A stretch of DNA of 44,043 bases from Clostridia bacterium (GCA_017938645.1 JAGBBE010000143.1:1-44043); one strand, 5' to 3'. Positions 1-9,499 are shown, counted from the first letter of the stretch. Notes: generated from the sequence alone by a model not told the origin. Numbers and translations are program-made.

Positions 1-1
1 C

Positions 2-841
2 GATGGTGTCGTGCTTGTCCATCAGGATGGCGAGCTTGACACCATCGGCATCGACGCCGTTGCCATGTGCGTCAACGACATCATCTGCGTGGGCGCAAAG
101 CCCCTGTTCTTCCTTGACTACATCGCCTGCGGAAAGAACGTCCCTGAAAAGATCGCTGAAATCGTCGGCGGCGTAGCCGAGGGCTGCGTGCAGTCCGGTG
201 CGGCGCTCATCGGCGGCGAAACGGCAGAGCATCCCGGCATGATGCCCGTGGAGGATTACGATCTCGCCGGTTTTGCGGTGGGCATCGTGGATAAGAAGAA
301 GGTGCTGGACAACACCCGCATGGCCGCCGGAGACGTAGTGATCGCCCTGCCTTCCACCGGCATTCACTCCAACGGCTTCTCGCTTTGCCGCAAGGTGTTT
401 GACATCGATCACAACAACCCCGAGATCTATGTTCCCCGTGAGGAACTGGGCGGCAAGTCCATCGCCGAAACTCTGCTGACCCCCACGAAGATTTACGTCA
501 AGCCCGTTCTGGCACTGCTGGAAAAGGTGGACGTCAAGGGCATCAGCCATATCACCGGCGGTGGCTTCTACGAGAATATTCCGCGCTCCATTCCCGACGG
601 CCTGTGCGCAAAGATCGACAAGAGCGCTGTGAAGGTGCTGCCCATCTTTGATGTGATTGCCAAGTGGGGCAACATCCCCGAGCGCGATATGTACAACACC
701 TACAACATGGGCGTTGGCATGAGCGTGGTGGTTCCTGCCGACGAAACCGAGACCGCCCTTTCCATCCTCAAGGACAACGGCATTGACGCCTATGTGATCG
801 GCGAGATCGTCGAAGGCGAGGAAAAGGTGATTCTCGAATGA
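2..841 (+). CDS. purM: PurM, phosphoribosylformylglycinamidine cyclo-ligase (5' end outside window)
   Basis: AIR synthetase, the fifth step of de novo purine synthesis: ATP-dependent cyclisation of FGAM to AIR in the cytosol. The reading frame is open from the first bases, so the N-terminal part, roughly 60 residues in this family, lies upstream. About 279 residues are visible. Family motifs are clear: [54 protein letters not shown] and the glycine-rich [13 protein letters not shown]. The stop overlaps the purN start (ATGA), so the two are translationally coupled in a pur operon. Nothing abnormal is seen in the visible part. Confidence 0.97.
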   Translation, partial: DGVVLVHQDGELDTIGIDAVAMCVNDIICVGAKPLFFLDYIACGKNVPEKIAEIVGGVAEGCVQSGAALIGGETAEHPGMMPVEDYDLAGFAVGIVDKKKVLDNTRMAAGDVVIALPSTGIHSNGFSLCRKVFDIDHNNPEIYVPREELGGKSIAETLLTPTKIYVKPVLALLEKVDVKGISHITGGGFYENIPRSIPDGLCAKIDKSAVKVLPIFDVIAKWGNIPERDMYNTYNMGVGMSVVVPADETETALSILKDNGIDAYVIGEIVEGEEKVILE

Positions 842-1464
842 AAACCAACATTGCCGTGCTCGTCTCCGGAGGAGGCACCAACCTGCAGGCGCTGATTGAC
901 GCGCAGCAGCGCGGAGAGCTGGGCGGCGGAGAAATCACCGCCGTGATCTCCACCAAAGAAGGCGCATACGCCCTTGAACGTGCGAAAAATGCAGGCATTC
1001 CCGGTTACGTGGTGCCGCGCAAAGCCTATGCAGACAACCAGTCCATGACCATCGCCATGGTGGAAAAGCTCAGGGAGCTCAATATTCAGCTGGTCGTGCT
1101 GGCTGGCTGCATGGTCATTTTCACCCGCGAGCTCACTGATGCCTATCCCAATGCCATCATGAACGTGCATCCGGCGCTGATTCCTTCCTTCTGCGGCAAG
1201 GGCTTCTACGGACTGCATGTGCACGAAGCTGCGCTCAGCTACGGCGTGAAGCTGTCCGGCGCGACGGTTCATTTCGTCAGCGAGGAGTGCGACGGCGGCC
1301 CGATCATTGCGCAGAAGGCTGTTCCCGTTCATGAAAACGACACCCCTGAAACGCTGCAGAAGCGCATCATGGAAGAAGCGGAATGGAAGCTTCTTCCTCA
1401 GGCGGTTTCCCTGTTCTGCCAGGGTCGTCTGACGGTGGACGGACGCAGAGTTGTGATCAAATAA
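838..1464 (+). CDS. purN: PurN, phosphoribosylglycinamide formyltransferase
   Basis: Folate-dependent GAR transformylase, transferring the formyl group of 10-formyl-THF to GAR (third purine step). The protein has 208 residues, the usual family size. Visible signatures are the N-terminal [17 protein letters not shown] phosphate-binding segment, the catalytic [10 protein letters not shown] segment (Asn and His of the active site) and [10 protein letters not shown] with the catalytic Asp. The start overlaps the purM stop by 4 bases (ATGA), and the next gene follows after 13 bases, so it is an internal operon gene. Confidence 0.97.
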   Translation: MKTNIAVLVSGGGTNLQALIDAQQRGELGGGEITAVISTKEGAYALERAKNAGIPGYVVPRKAYADNQSMTIAMVEKLRELNIQLVVLAGCMVIFTRELTDAYPNAIMNVHPALIPSFCGKGFYGLHVHEAALSYGVKLSGATVHFVSEECDGGPIIAQKAVPVHENDTPETLQKRIMEEAEWKLLPQAVSLFCQGRLTVDGRRVVIK

Positions 1465-1477
1465 GGAGAGAAAAGCC

Positions 1478-2191
1478 ATGAATGTATATGAAACCAAAAC
1501 CATGCAGGATCGCCTCAGCGGCAACACCTATCCCGGACGCGGCATCGTGCTGGGCGTAACCGCCGACGGCAAAAAGGCTGTGGCTGCTTATTTCATCATG
1601 GGACGCAGCGTCAACAGCCGCAACCGCGTGTTCATTCAGGAAGCCGACGGCATCCGCACCGAGGCGCATGATCCCAGCCTCATGGTGGATCCCCATCTGA
1701 TCATCTATCATCCCGTGCGCGAAGCGGGCTGCGGCCTTATCGTGACCAACGGTGATCAGACCGACACCATCTGGGAATACCTCGCCCGCGGCGAAAGCTG
1801 GGAAGCAGCTCTGCGCACCCGTCAGTTTGAAGATGACCGTCCCAACTGGACGCCCCGCATCTCCGGCATTCAGGCCATGGACGGCAGCTACAAGATGTCC
1901 ATCCTGAAGTCGGCCGATGAAGAAGGCACGGCCTGCGCCCGCTTCTTCTATGAATATCCCGCCATCAAGGGTCTGGGTCACTTCCTGCATACCTACGTCT
2001 GCGACGGAAACCCCGTGATCCCCACCTTCCAGGGTGAGCCTGAGCGCGTCGTGATTCCCGATGATATCGACTCTTTCACCGCTGAACTCTGGGACAACCT
2101 CAACGAGGCCAACAAGATCTCCCTCTTTGTACGCTACACCGATCTGGAAACGCGCCAGTACGAGCAGCGCATCCTCAACAAGCATCAGTAA
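1478..2191 (+). CDS. purO: PurO-type IMP cyclohydrolase
   Basis: Predicted to close the ring of FAICAR to IMP, the last step of purine synthesis. The 237-residue protein matches the PurO family, first known from archaea, in its N-terminal segment NTYPGRGIVLGVTADGKKA followed by GRSVNSRNRVF. It does not resemble the MGS-like cyclohydrolase domain of bifunctional PurH. It is preceded by a good RBS (AAGGAGAG), sits between purN and a stand-alone AICAR transformylase, and is the only candidate for cyclohydrolase in the visible operon. The assignment combines recognisable family sequence with strong context. Confidence 0.87.
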   Translation: MNVYETKTMQDRLSGNTYPGRGIVLGVTADGKKAVAAYFIMGRSVNSRNRVFIQEADGIRTEAHDPSLMVDPHLIIYHPVREAGCGLIVTNGDQTDTIWEYLARGESWEAALRTRQFEDDRPNWTPRISGIQAMDGSYKMSILKSADEEGTACARFFYEYPAIKGLGHFLHTYVCDGNPVIPTFQGEPERVVIPDDIDSFTAELWDNLNEANKISLFVRYTDLETRQYEQRILNKHQ

Positions 2192-2204
2192 AGGAGAATG
2201 TACC

Positions 2205-3380
2205 ATGACTGAACTCGAACTCAAGTATGGCTGCAACCCGAATCAGAAGCCTGCCCGTATTTTCATGAAGGATGGCCAGCTGCCCATCAAGGTGCTCTCC
2301 GGCCGTCCTGGCTACATCAACTTTCTGGACGCCTTTAACGGCTGGCAGCTTGTGAAGGAACTCAAGCGTGCCACCGGCCTGCCTGCCGCTACCAGTTTCA
2401 AGCACGTCAGCCCCGCCGGTGCTGCTGTGGGTCTTCCGCTTTCCGATACCCTGCGCCGCATCTATTTCATCCCCGCCGACATGGAGCTTTCTCCTCTGGC
2501 CTGCGCCTATGCCCGTGCCCGCGGCGCTGACCGCATGTCCTCCTTCGGCGACTGGATTTCCCTTTCCGATGTGTGCGACGTATCCACCGCTCTGCTCATC
2601 AAGCCCGAGGTTTCCGACGGCGTGATCGCCCCCGGCTATGAGCCCGAAGCCCTCGAGATTCTCAAGTCCAAGCGCAAGGGCAACTATAACATCGTGGAGA
2701 TCGACCCTTCCTACGAGCCTGAAAAGCTCGAAACCAAGGATGTCTATGGCATCACCTTCGAGCAGGAGCGCAACGAGCTCAACATCACCGACGACTTCTT
2801 TGCCAACGTCGTTACCGAGAACAAGGAAATGACCGAAGCCGCTCTGCGCGATCTGGCCATCTCCATGATTACCCTCAAGTATACCCAGTCCAACTCCGTG
2901 TGCTACGTCAAGGACGGCCAGGCCATCGGCATCGGCGCCGGTCAGCAGAGCCGCATCCACTGCACCCGTCTGGCAGGCGACAAGGCCAACAACTGGTGGC
3001 TGCGTCAGCATGAGAAGACCCTGAACCTGCCCTTCATTCCGACCCTGAAGAACCCCGACCGCGACAACGCCATCGACCGTTACATTTCTGACGAGCCAGA
3101 AGACGTGCTGGCCGAGGGCGTCTGGCAGACCCTCTTCACCGAAAAGCCCGAAGAGCTGACCAAGGAAGAAAAGAAGGCCTGGCTGGCTCAGATGACCGAC
3201 GTTGCGCTCGGTTCCGACGCTTTCTTCCCCTTCCCTGACAACATCGACCGCGCCTATCGCAGCGGCGTGAAGTACATCGCTGAGCCCGGCGGCTCCATCC
3301 GCGACGATCTGTGCATCGAGGCCTGCAACAAGTACGGCATCGCGATGGCCTTTACCGGCCTGCGCCTCTTCCATCACTAA
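2205..3380 (+). CDS. Stand-alone AICAR transformylase (PurH C-terminal-domain type)
   Basis: Phosphoribosylaminoimidazolecarboxamide formyltransferase, making FAICAR from AICAR and 10-formyl-THF. The ATG at 2205 follows AAGGAGAATGTACC, which gives a 391-residue protein that starts almost directly at the transformylase domain. The N-terminal cyclohydrolase half of classical PurH (about 520 residues in total) is absent. Recognisable pieces are KYGCNPNQKPA (cf. LRYGENPHQ in PurH), FKHVSPAGAAVG carrying the catalytic Lys-His pair, and QSNSVCYVKDGQAIGIGAGQ. It works with the PurO-type enzyme encoded just upstream, 13 bases away. A frame open from 2061 would overlap purO and lacks a supporting RBS. 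Confidence 0.92.
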   Translation: MTELELKYGCNPNQKPARIFMKDGQLPIKVLSGRPGYINFLDAFNGWQLVKELKRATGLPAATSFKHVSPAGAAVGLPLSDTLRRIYFIPADMELSPLACAYARARGADRMSSFGDWISLSDVCDVSTALLIKPEVSDGVIAPGYEPEALEILKSKRKGNYNIVEIDPSYEPEKLETKDVYGITFEQERNELNITDDFFANVVTENKEMTEAALRDLAISMITLKYTQSNSVCYVKDGQAIGIGAGQQSRIHCTRLAGDKANNWWLRQHEKTLNLPFIPTLKNPDRDNAIDRYISDEPEDVLAEGVWQTLFTEKPEELTKEEKKAWLAQMTDVALGSDAFFPFPDNIDRAYRSGVKYIAEPGGSIRDDLCIEACNKYGIAMAFTGLRLFHH

Positions 3381-3604
3381 GGCAGGGACTGAGTCCCTGC
3401 ACCCCGGACCGCGCTTTGCGCGGGGGCGGGATGAGTGAGTTTGGTCTTGCGCTTAAGACCGCCGGAGCACATGCAGGTGCTCCGGCTCGCTTGCGTAAGT
3501 GAATTTTTTGCAAGTTGATCATGGCAATGATGGGATTCCAAAGGGCAAAGCCCTTTGGTCGGGGCCGGGGCGGATAGCCCCAGCGTCCCTCCAATGGAGG
3601 TACT
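3381..3604. repeat. Hairpin-rich spacer between AICAR transformylase and purD
   Basis: This 224-base spacer has no convincing gene but several perfect or near-perfect inverted repeats in a row: 3382-3400 (GCAGGGAC/GTCCCTGC), 3409-3423 (CCGCGC/GCGCGG), 3443-3460 (GGTCTT/AAGACC), 3462-3485 (CCGGAGCAC/GTGCTCCGG), 3538-3558 (CCAAAGGGC/GCCCTTTGG) and 3567-3581 (GGGG..CCCC). None ends in a clear U-run, so they are not simple terminators. The purD RBS (GGAGG) can itself pair with CCTCC immediately upstream, with a three-base loop. It may be a dispersed intergenic repeat or an mRNA-processing or attenuation region inside the pur operon. Confidence 0.75.
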
Positions 3605-4879
3605 ATGAAAGTTCTGGTTGTTGGCGGCGGCGGACGAGAGCACGCCATTATCAAGAAGTTGATGGAAAACAAGGACATCACGCAGATGTTCTGTGCGCCC
3701 GGAAACGGCGGTATTGCGCAGGATGCGGTGTGCGTGCCCTACAAGTCCACTGATGTGGAGGCGATTGCGGCATGGGCGCAGGAGAACGGCATGGATTATG
3801 TTGTCGTTGCGCAGGATGATCCGCTTTGCATGGGCCTGGTGGATCTGCTGAAGGAGCGCGGCATTCCGGCTTTTGGCCCGGATAAACTGGCTGCGCGCAT
3901 TGAGGGCAGCAAGGTTTTTTCCAAAAATCTGATGAAGAAATACGGCATCCCCACTGCTTCCTACGAAACCTTTGAGGATCTGGACAGCGCAGCAGCGTAC
4001 GTGAAAAATGTCAAGTGTCCCATCGTGGTCAAGGCGGACGGTCTGGCTCTTGGCAAGGGCGTTCTGATCTGCATGAACAATGACGAGGCTGTGGAGGCTG
4101 TAACGGACATGATGGCCGGAGGCAAGTTCGGCGCATCCGGCAGCCGTGTCGTGGTAGAGGAATTCCTTGAAGGCCCCGAAGTGAGCGTTCTGTGCTTTAC
4201 CGACGGAACCACGCTGTATCCGATGGTTTCCAGCATGGATCACAAGCGCGCGCTGGATCATGACGAGGGACTCAACACCGGCGGCATGGGCGTTATCGCG
4301 CCCAATCCCTATTACACCAGGGATGTGGCCGAGCGCTGCATGCAGGAAATCTTCCTGCCGACGCTCGCGGCCATGCGTGCGGAGGGCTGTCCCTTCCATG
4401 GATGCCTGTATTTCGGTTTGATGATCACTGCCGACGGCCCCAAGGTGATCGAGTACAACTGCCGCTTTGGCGACCCCGAGACGCAGGCGGTGCTCCCGCT
4501 TCTGGAAAGCGATCTGTTCACCATCATGCGCGCCACCACCGATGAAACGCTTCATCAGGTGGAAGTCAAGTTCTCTGAAGGCGCGAGCTGCTGCGTGGTT
4601 CTGGCCAGCGGCGGATACCCGGTGAAGTATGAGAGCGGCAAGCCCATCAGCGGCATTGAAGCAGCTGAAAAGACAGCCTGCGTCTATCATGCCGGTACGA
4701 AGCTCGGTGAAAACGGCGAAATCCTCACCTCCGGCGGACGTGTTCTGGGCGTGACGGCTGTGGCGGATGATCTGCCCGCTGCCATCGAAAAGGCCTATGC
4801 TGCTGCCGACTGCATTCATTTTGACAAGCTTCATCGGCGCTCGGACATCGGCGCAAGGGCGCTGGAAGCACTCAAGTAA
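3605..4879 (+). CDS. purD: PurD, phosphoribosylamine-glycine ligase
   Basis: GAR synthetase, joining phosphoribosylamine and glycine with ATP (second purine step). The 424 residues are the normal family length. The N-terminal domain begins VLVVGGGGREHAI. The ATP-grasp core shows IVVKADGLALGKGV (about residues 139-152), the glycine/ADP region LNTGGMG, and the metal-binding EYNCRFGDPETQAVLP segment. The ATG follows TGGAGGTACT. It is separated from the upstream pur genes by the hairpin-rich spacer and followed by purL after 12 bases. Confidence 0.97.
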   Translation: MKVLVVGGGGREHAIIKKLMENKDITQMFCAPGNGGIAQDAVCVPYKSTDVEAIAAWAQENGMDYVVVAQDDPLCMGLVDLLKERGIPAFGPDKLAARIEGSKVFSKNLMKKYGIPTASYETFEDLDSAAAYVKNVKCPIVVKADGLALGKGVLICMNNDEAVEAVTDMMAGGKFGASGSRVVVEEFLEGPEVSVLCFTDGTTLYPMVSSMDHKRALDHDEGLNTGGMGVIAPNPYYTRDVAERCMQEIFLPTLAAMRAEGCPFHGCLYFGLMITADGPKVIEYNCRFGDPETQAVLPLLESDLFTIMRATTDETLHQVEVKFSEGASCCVVLASGGYPVKYESGKPISGIEAAEKTACVYHAGTKLGENGEILTSGGRVLGVTAVADDLPAAIEKAYAAADCIHFDKLHRRSDIGARALEALK

Positions 4880-4891
4880 GGAGAAGAACAA

Positions 4892-7800
4892 ATGGCTGTA
4901 TATCGCGTATATGTGGAAAAGAAGCCGGAATATGCCGTTGAGGCCCAGGGCCTTCTCAAGGAAATCCGTCACATTCTGCTCATCAAGAGCGTTACCGGCG
5001 TTCGTGTGCTCAACCGCTACGATGTGGAAAAGGTTGACCGCGCGCTGTTTGACCAGTGCATGCCCATCGTTTTCAGCGAGCCTCCGGTGGACATGACCTA
5101 CGAAACCCTGCCCGAAGGCGATTATCAGATCATCGCTTCCGAGTACCTGCCCGGCCAGTTCGACGCCCGCGCCGCCAGCTGCGAGGAATGCATCCAGCTG
5201 GTTGCCCAGTGCGAGCGTCCCACCGTGCGCACTGCGCGCATCTATCTGTTTGAAGGCACTCCCTCTGAGGAGGAAATGGCCCGTATCCGCAAGCATCTCA
5301 TCAACCCCGTGGAAAGCCGCGAGGCCGAGCTGGAGGAAAAAGCCACCCTGCAGCAGCAGTACGACGCGCCCGAAACGGTCGAAACGCTTACGGGCTTCAC
5401 CTCCATGGATGACGATGCCGTGGCCGAGTTTGTGAAGAAGTACGGCCTTGCTATGGACAAGGACGATCTGGCCTTCTGCCGCGCTTATTTCCAGAGCGAA
5501 AAGCGCGATCCTACCCTCACGGAAATCCGTATGATCGACACCTACTGGTCCGATCACTGCCGCCATACCACGTTCCTGACCACGCTGGATCAGGTGGACA
5601 TCGAAAAGCCTGCTGTGGAAGCGGCCTTCAAGCGCTATCTTGCGCTGCGCGAAAGCGTCTATGCCAACCGCAAGGGCGGCCCTAAGCCCATGAACCTCAT
5701 GGATATCGCCACCATTGGCACCAAGGCGCTCAAACAGAAGGGACTTCTTTCCAACATCGACGAGAGCGAGGAAATCAACGCCTGCTCCATCAAGATTGAC
5801 GTTGACGTGGCCGGAAAGAAAGAGCCCTGGCTGCTCATGTTCAAAAACGAAACCCACAACCATCCCACCGAAATCGAGCCCTTCGGCGGCGCGGCCACCT
5901 GTATCGGCGGCGCGATCCGCGATCCGCTGTCTGGCCGCACCTATGTGTATCAGGCCATGCGCGTGACCGGTGCTGCTGATCCCCTCAAGCCCGTTGCGGA
6001 AACCATGCAGGGCAAGCTGCCCCAGCGCAAGCTGGTAACCACCGCTGCTGCCGGCTATTCCTCCTACGGCAATCAGATCGGTCTGGCAACGGGTCTGGTT
6101 GATGAAATGTATCATCCCGGCTATGCCGCCAAGCGTCTGGAAATCGGCGCTGTGGTCGGCGCTGCGCCTGAAAAGAACGTGCGCCGCGAACGTCCGGCTC
6201 CCGGCGATCTCATCGTGCTGTTGGGCGGACGCACCGGCCGTGACGGCTGCGGCGGTGCAACCGGCTCTTCCAAGAGCCACAAGCTGGAAAGCATCGAAAC
6301 CTGCGGCGCCGAGGTGCAGAAGGGCAATCCTGTGGTCGAGCGCAAGCTTCAGCGCCTCTTCCGCGATGAAAAGGTCACCCGCCTCATCAAGCGCTGCAAC
6401 GACTTTGGCGCGGGCGGCGTGAGCGTTGCCATCGGCGAGCTGGCCGACGGCCTGATGATCGACCTTGACAAGGTGCCCAAGAAGTACGAGGGCCTTGATG
6501 GAACCGAACTGGCCATTTCCGAGAGCCAGGAGCGCATGGCTGTGGTCGTTGCCAAAGAGGATGCGCAGACCTTCATCAGGTACGCCAATGCCGAAAACCT
6601 CGAAGCCACCATCGTGGCTGAAGTAACCGAGGAACCGCGCCTGCGCATGAACTGGAAGGGCAACATGATCGTTGATCTGAGCCGTGAATTCCTCAACTCC
6701 AACGGCGCTGAAAAGCATGCCACCGTCCGCGTGAAGGATGAGAATGTTGAAAACGTTCCCTTCTCCGGCGTGACCTTTGCCGAGAAGCTGGAAAGCATGG
6801 CGGGCGACCTCAATATCTGCTCCAAGAAGGGTCTGAGCGAACGCTTTGACTCTACCATCGGCGCTGGCACGGTGCTCATGCCCTTCGGCGGAAAGCATCA
6901 GCTCACGCCCAACCAGACCATGGTCGCCAAGCTGCCTGTGCTGGAAGGCGAAACCACCACTGTAAGCGGCATGAGCTACGGCTTCCATCCGCAGGTGATG
7001 GCGCAGAGTCCCTATGAAGGCGCTTATCTCAGCGTGGTCGAAAGCCTGATGAAGCTGGGTGCGGCCGGCTTTGACGTAAGCAAGGCCTACCTGACCTTCC
7101 AGGAGTATTTTGAGCGCATGACCGGTGCTCCCGAGCGCTGGGGCCGTCCCATGGCTGCGCTGCTTGGCGCGCTGGATGCTCAGATGGACTTCGGCGTTGC
7201 CTCCATCGGCGGCAAGGACTCCATGAGCGGCACCTTCGAGGATCTCGATGTGCCTCCCACGCTGGTTTCCTTTGCCATTGCCCCGGGTGACAGCAGCGAA
7301 GTGATTTCTCCTGAATTCAAAAAGATCGGCAGCACTCTTTGTCTGCTGCGTGCCGATGCGTTCGATGCCGAAGGCGTCAAGGCCAATCTCCACAAGCTCT
7401 ATGAGGCCATCAAGACCGGCAAGGTGCTTTCTGCCTGGGCGCTGGGTCTGGGCGGCGTGGCTGAGGCTGTGTTCAAGATGGCGCTGGGTAACCGCATCGG
7501 CGCGAAGATCGAAAACGTTGAAGATCCCTTCAAGCAGGATTTCGGTGCGGTCGTGCTGGAAATGGCAGCCGGCGAAGTGCTGGGCGATGTGATCGGCCAG
7601 ACCATCGAGGACTATGCCATCGTATACGGCAAGGAAACCGTGCAGCTTGACGCGATGCAGGAAGTGTACGAGAGCAAGCTGAGCAAGGTGTTCCCGTACT
7701 TCGGCGACGGCGAAACGGTTGAAAAGGTCACACATTCCGCCAAGGAATGGGCTAAGCCTGCCATTCTCACCCAGAAGCCTGTGGCCTTCATTCCGGCGTT

Positions 7801-8572
7801 CCCTGGCACCAACTGCGAGATCGACACCGCCCGCGCTCTGACACGCGCAGGCGCTGAACCCCGCATTTTGCTCATCAACAACCTGACGCCTGCGGCCATC
7901 GGCGAAAGCCTGAAGGAAGCTGTGCGCATGATCGGCGAAAGCCAGATGATCGTGCTGCCCGGCGGATTCTCCGGCGGCGACGAGCCCGACGGCAGCGCCA
8001 AGTTCATTACCGCATTCTTCCGCAATCCCAGGATGAAGGATGCCGTGCACGAGCTGCTCAAGAACCGCGACGGCCTGATGCTGGGCATTTGCAACGGCTT
8101 CCAGGCGCTGGTCAAGCTGGGTCTGGTTCCCTACGGCGAGATCATTGATGTGGATGACACCTGCCCGACGCTTACCTTCAACACCATCGGACGTCACCAG
8201 AGCATGCTGGTGCGCACCCGCATCGCCAGCAACAAGAGCCCGTGGCTGCAGCTGGTGGAAGCTGGCGATATCCACAATATCGCCATTTCCCACGGCGAGG
8301 GCCGTTTCATCGCCAGCGACGCAGTGGTAGAGGAGCTGAAGCGCAACGGTCAGATCGCGACCCAGTATGTCGATCTGGAAGGCAATCCCACCATGGATCT
8401 TCGTTTCAATCCCAACGGAAGCGTGCTGGCTATCGAAGGCATCACCAGCCCCGACGGCCGCGTGCTCGGCAAGATGGGTCACAGCGAACGCGCCGGTATC
8501 GACCTGTACAAGAACGTGGAAGGCAACCGCTTCCAGCCGATCTTCGAAGGCGGCGTGAAATACTTCAAATAA
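4892..8572 (+). CDS. purL: PurL, phosphoribosylformylglycinamidine synthase (long single-chain form)
   Basis: FGAM synthase converts FGAR to FGAM using ATP and glutamine (fourth purine step). The 1226-residue chain is the clostridial long type that combines the PurS-like N-terminus, the synthetase core (SDHCRHTTF, FKNETHNHPTEIEPFGGAAT, SIGGKDSMSG) and a C-terminal class I glutaminase. In the glutaminase the nucleophile is Cys1067 (GICNGFQ) and the catalytic His/Glu are H1134 and E1136 (SHGEGR). No separate purS or purQ is therefore needed. It is the last gene of the pur operon and is followed directly by an intrinsic terminator. Confidence 0.97.
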   Translation: MAVYRVYVEKKPEYAVEAQGLLKEIRHILLIKSVTGVRVLNRYDVEKVDRALFDQCMPIVFSEPPVDMTYETLPEGDYQIIASEYLPGQFDARAASCEECIQLVAQCERPTVRTARIYLFEGTPSEEEMARIRKHLINPVESREAELEEKATLQQQYDAPETVETLTGFTSMDDDAVAEFVKKYGLAMDKDDLAFCRAYFQSEKRDPTLTEIRMIDTYWSDHCRHTTFLTTLDQVDIEKPAVEAAFKRYLALRESVYANRKGGPKPMNLMDIATIGTKALKQKGLLSNIDESEEINACSIKIDVDVAGKKEPWLLMFKNETHNHPTEIEPFGGAATCIGGAIRDPLSGRTYVYQAMRVTGAADPLKPVAETMQGKLPQRKLVTTAAAGYSSYGNQIGLATGLVDEMYHPGYAAKRLEIGAVVGAAPEKNVRRERPAPGDLIVLLGGRTGRDGCGGATGSSKSHKLESIETCGAEVQKGNPVVERKLQRLFRDEKVTRLIKRCNDFGAGGVSVAIGELADGLMIDLDKVPKKYEGLDGTELAISESQERMAVVVAKEDAQTFIRYANAENLEATIVAEVTEEPRLRMNWKGNMIVDLSREFLNSNGAEKHATVRVKDENVENVPFSGVTFAEKLESMAGDLNICSKKGLSERFDSTIGAGTVLMPFGGKHQLTPNQTMVAKLPVLEGETTTVSGMSYGFHPQVMAQSPYEGAYLSVVESLMKLGAAGFDVSKAYLTFQEYFERMTGAPERWGRPMAALLGALDAQMDFGVASIGGKDSMSGTFEDLDVPPTLVSFAIAPGDSSEVISPEFKKIGSTLCLLRADAFDAEGVKANLHKLYEAIKTGKVLSAWALGLGGVAEAVFKMALGNRIGAKIENVEDPFKQDFGAVVLEMAAGEVLGDVIGQTIEDYAIVYGKETVQLDAMQEVYESKLSKVFPYFGDGETVEKVTHSAKEWAKPAILTQKPVAFIPAFPGTNCEIDTARALTRAGAEPRILLINNLTPAAIGESLKEAVRMIGESQMIVLPGGFSGGDEPDGSAKFITAFFRNPRMKDAVHELLKNRDGLMLGICNGFQALVKLGLVPYGEIIDVDDTCPTLTFNTIGRHQSMLVRTRIASNKSPWLQLVEAGDIHNIAISHGEGRFIASDAVVEELKRNGQIATQYVDLEGNPTMDLRFNPNGSVLAIEGITSPDGRVLGKMGHSERAGIDLYKNVEGNRFQPIFEGGVKYFK

Positions 8573-8577
8573 GCCAA

Positions 8578-8613
8578 AACCGCCCGGTTTCATTACGAAA
8601 TCGGGCGGTTTTT
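8578..8613 (+). terminator. Intrinsic terminator of the pur operon
   Basis: AACCGCCCGGTTTC and GAAATCGGGCGGTT form a 14-pair stem with one G-U pair and a five-base loop. A TTTTT run follows, five bases after the purL stop. Confidence 0.9.
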
Positions 8614-8760
8614 ATGTCTTGTGTTACGATAAGAATTAAAATGCTACAATTAGTGTTACTTATTTCTAAATCTTGTATCTGTTTTCTTCCATACGCCTAT
8701 ATACTGTGCTACAATTTGTACAAAAAGAGAACCATTAGAATGATTGGAGGATACAGGAGC

Positions 8761-9498
8761 ATGATAGGGCGCGTGGTTGTGGCGGAGATGGACGAAGAGC
8801 AAAGGGCGCAGACGGCGCAGAGAATCCGTGAAACGGAAGGAATGCAGGTCGTTGGTATGGCGCGTGACGGCAAAGAAGCGCTGGAGATGGTATTCAGCCT
8901 TCAGCCGGATGTGGTTGTGTGCGGCATGATGATGCCCATGGTGGACGGATGCGTTCTGCTGGAGAGACTGAACGATCTGCCTGGAGGATACCGTCCGGCG
9001 GTGATCGTAATATCAATTATCCGACGTGAGGAAATGATCCGCCGCGCCTTTGATCTGGGTGCAAGCGATTACCTGATCAAGCCGTACGATCCGTGGGCGC
9101 TCAGACGCAGGATTGAATCGATCATGCGTGAACGCAGCAGAAACATTCGGCAGTGCCAGACCGAGCAGAGGCTCAGCGGCATGCTGCTTGGGCTCGGCAT
9201 TCCTGCTCATGTGATGGGCTATCGCTTTTTGCAGGATGCAGTGCTTGCGGTGATGGTCAATCCGCAGGTCATGCAGCACATGATGCACGATCTCTATCCG
9301 CGCGTTGCAGACAAGTACCATACCTCTGCCAGATGCGTGGAGCGTGGCATCCGCCATGCCATCTGCATGGCGTGGGAGCGCTGCAGGCCGGAGGAAAGCA
9401 GCCGTATCCTTGGCCGCAGCGTGGTAGCCGGATATGAAAGACCGACCAGCAGCGAATTGATCGCGCTGGTCGCAGAAAAGATGAGGCTGTATATGTGA
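8761..9498 (+). CDS. spo0A: Spo0A-like response regulator lacking the phosphoacceptor Asp
   Basis: A 245-residue protein with a CheY-like receiver (residues 1-125) and a Spo0A-type C-terminal DNA-binding domain (about 143-243). The latter contains GIPAHVMGYRFLQDAV, the recognition region TSARCVERGIRHAICMAW and PTSSELIALVAEKMRL, all close to B. subtilis Spo0A. In the receiver, Lys107 (IKPYD) and the Thr/Ser position (S85) are kept. The phosphorylated Asp of the VLDIIMP motif is Gly55 (VCGMMMP, codon GGC), and the acidic pair is Glu9-Met10. It is probably phosphorylation-independent (inference). The start at 8761 follows GGAGG with a 10-base spacer; an in-frame ATG at 8740 has no RBS. It converges with thiN, with one base between the stops. 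Confidence 0.88.
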   Translation: MIGRVVVAEMDEEQRAQTAQRIRETEGMQVVGMARDGKEALEMVFSLQPDVVVCGMMMPMVDGCVLLERLNDLPGGYRPAVIVISIIRREEMIRRAFDLGASDYLIKPYDPWALRRRIESIMRERSRNIRQCQTEQRLSGMLLGLGIPAHVMGYRFLQDAVLAVMVNPQVMQHMMHDLYPRVADKYHTSARCVERGIRHAICMAWERCRPEESSRILGRSVVAGYERPTSSELIALVAEKMRLYM

Positions 9499-9499
9499 T

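Noticed and set aside
2175..3377. A 400-codon minus-strand frame opposite the AICAR transformylase gene
   Set aside because: It is a mirror frame of a certain gene with no RBS or recognisable domain.
3377..8593. A 1738-codon open frame on the minus strand opposite purD and purL
   Set aside because: It is antisense to two certain genes. Its low-complexity His/Gly/Ala-rich product and lack of any family resemblance are typical of mirror frames in GC-rich coding DNA.
8638..8760. Two GCTACAATT repeats as spo0A promoters
   Set aside because: Both look like extended -10 elements (TGCTACAAT at 8642-8650 and 8707-8715), but neither has a convincing -35, so I did not list them as features.
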